A stretch of DNA of 64,000 bases, from the NCBI RefSeq assembly GCF_900451195.1, contig NZ_UGHR01000001.1, positions 2,914,001-2,978,000 on the forward strand, in the 5' to 3' direction. The number at the start of each line of letters is the position of its first letter. Position 1 is the stretch's first letter. A program made the position numbers and the translations under genes. The notes beneath the pieces are model-generated. The model was not told the DNA's origin. It did no database searches and worked only from the letters and a program-made list of their open reading frames with translations. Shown piece by piece: positions 63,792-64,000 of this stretch. This DNA comes from Iodobacter fluviatilis. Its GTDB lineage: Bacteria > Pseudomonadota > Gammaproteobacteria > Burkholderiales > Chitinibacteraceae.

Positions 63792-64000
63792 TCAGAGCTT
63801 ATTAGTTAACTCTTGCAGCAGACCCTCTGCAGCCGCCTTACCACTTCTTACCGCACCTTCCAGCGTGGCCGGATAATCACCTTTTCCTGCCAGCCCGGCT
63901 GTGTAATCGCCAGCCAGCCAAAAGCCAGCAGCACAGGTTTGATTGCCCGGGCGCTGCAAATCAGGCGTGCAAGCAAAAGTAGCCCGCTTTTCAGTAATCA
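63792..64000 (-). CDS. hpnE: hydroxysqualene dehydroxylase (HpnE-like), 3' end only
   Basis: The last 68 codons of a minus-strand gene, ending at TGA 63792. The visible C-terminus has FWLAGDYTAGLAGKGDYPATLEGAVRSGKAAAEGLLQ, the FAD-binding C-terminal block (AGD...PATLEGAVRSG) of squalene-associated FAD-dependent desaturases and phytoene-desaturase relatives. The N-terminal part lies outside the window. HpnE completes squalene formation from hydroxysqualene with HpnC and HpnD in hopanoid synthesis. The assignment rests on a short segment. Confidence 0.7.
   Translation of the reverse strand, partial: ITEKRATFACTPDLQRPGNQTCAAGFWLAGDYTAGLAGKGDYPATLEGAVRSGKAAAEGLLQELTNKL

Noticed and set aside
1..64000. 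CRISPR arrays, tRNA and rRNA genes
   Set aside because: No regular direct repeats with spacers and no tRNA or rRNA signatures were recognised by eye; a tRNA scan was not possible.
1..64000. Complete insertion sequences
   Set aside because: No intact transposase frame was seen; only short palindromic repeats and phage fragments are present.

Overview
The window looks like chromosome of a Gram-negative betaproteobacterium of the Neisseriales, most like the Chromobacteriaceae (an Iodobacter-type genome would fit). This is inferred from a neisserial-style trimeric porin, a single LolC-type permease with LolD, the surE-pcm-nlpD-rpoS block, a long-form QueF, several signalling proteins and mid-range GC. 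I could not run a search, so the genus is a guess. No rRNA, tRNA, CRISPR array or complete insertion sequence was seen.

Layout. 1-6.2 kb: a cut-off PhnD-like binding protein, a TonB-like proline-rich protein, a LytS/LytTR two-component pair, a secreted protein with three 36-residue repeats and an MltF-type transglycosylase. 6.5-13.2 kb: uup, a large PAS sensor kinase and prfC. 13.3-16.9 kb: an anaerobic fermentation cluster, pflB - mini grcA - pflA, with an FNR-type site in front. 17.2-21.1 kb: lolC-lolD, then a tandem duplication of an orphan periplasmic binding protein. 21.2-27.6 kb: MscS channel, dusC, a LexA with GAAC-N4-GTTC operators, queF, msrA, dapC, dapD. 27.8-29.6 kb: three consecutive GNAT acetyltransferases and a DUF3224 protein. 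29.7-33.2 kb (minus strand): surE-pcm-nlpD-rpoS. 33.3-38.0 kb: DMT exporter, chemoreceptor and a second LytS/LytTR pair. 38.2-42.6 kb (minus strand): a five-gene operon resembling a second Lol-like transport route (ATPase, FtsX-type permease, small membrane protein, LolA-like protein, outer-membrane barrel). 42.8-43.5 kb: YcgR-type PilZ protein.

43.8-56.7 kb is the tryptophan pathway (trpE, trpG, trpD, trpC), but trpE is separated from trpGDC by about 8 kb of accessory DNA. That stretch holds unknown secreted and membrane proteins, an orphan sugar-binding protein, five copies of a roughly 65-bp imperfect palindrome with termini GGTCTTGCA/TGCAAGACC placed between small same-strand genes, a second repeat family, and decayed prophage pieces (portal-like and AlpA-like). 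57-64 kb: major porin, an uncharacterised outer-membrane barrel, mltG, a YoaA/DinG helicase, a YciK-like dehydrogenase and the end of a probable hpnE (hopanoid pathway).

Most genes are housekeeping, envelope and signalling genes. The most unusual material is the palindrome-punctuated segment inside the trp region, the Lol-like operon, the 61-residue stand-alone glycyl-radical domain, the non-enterobacterial SOS operators and the 36-residue-repeat secreted protein.
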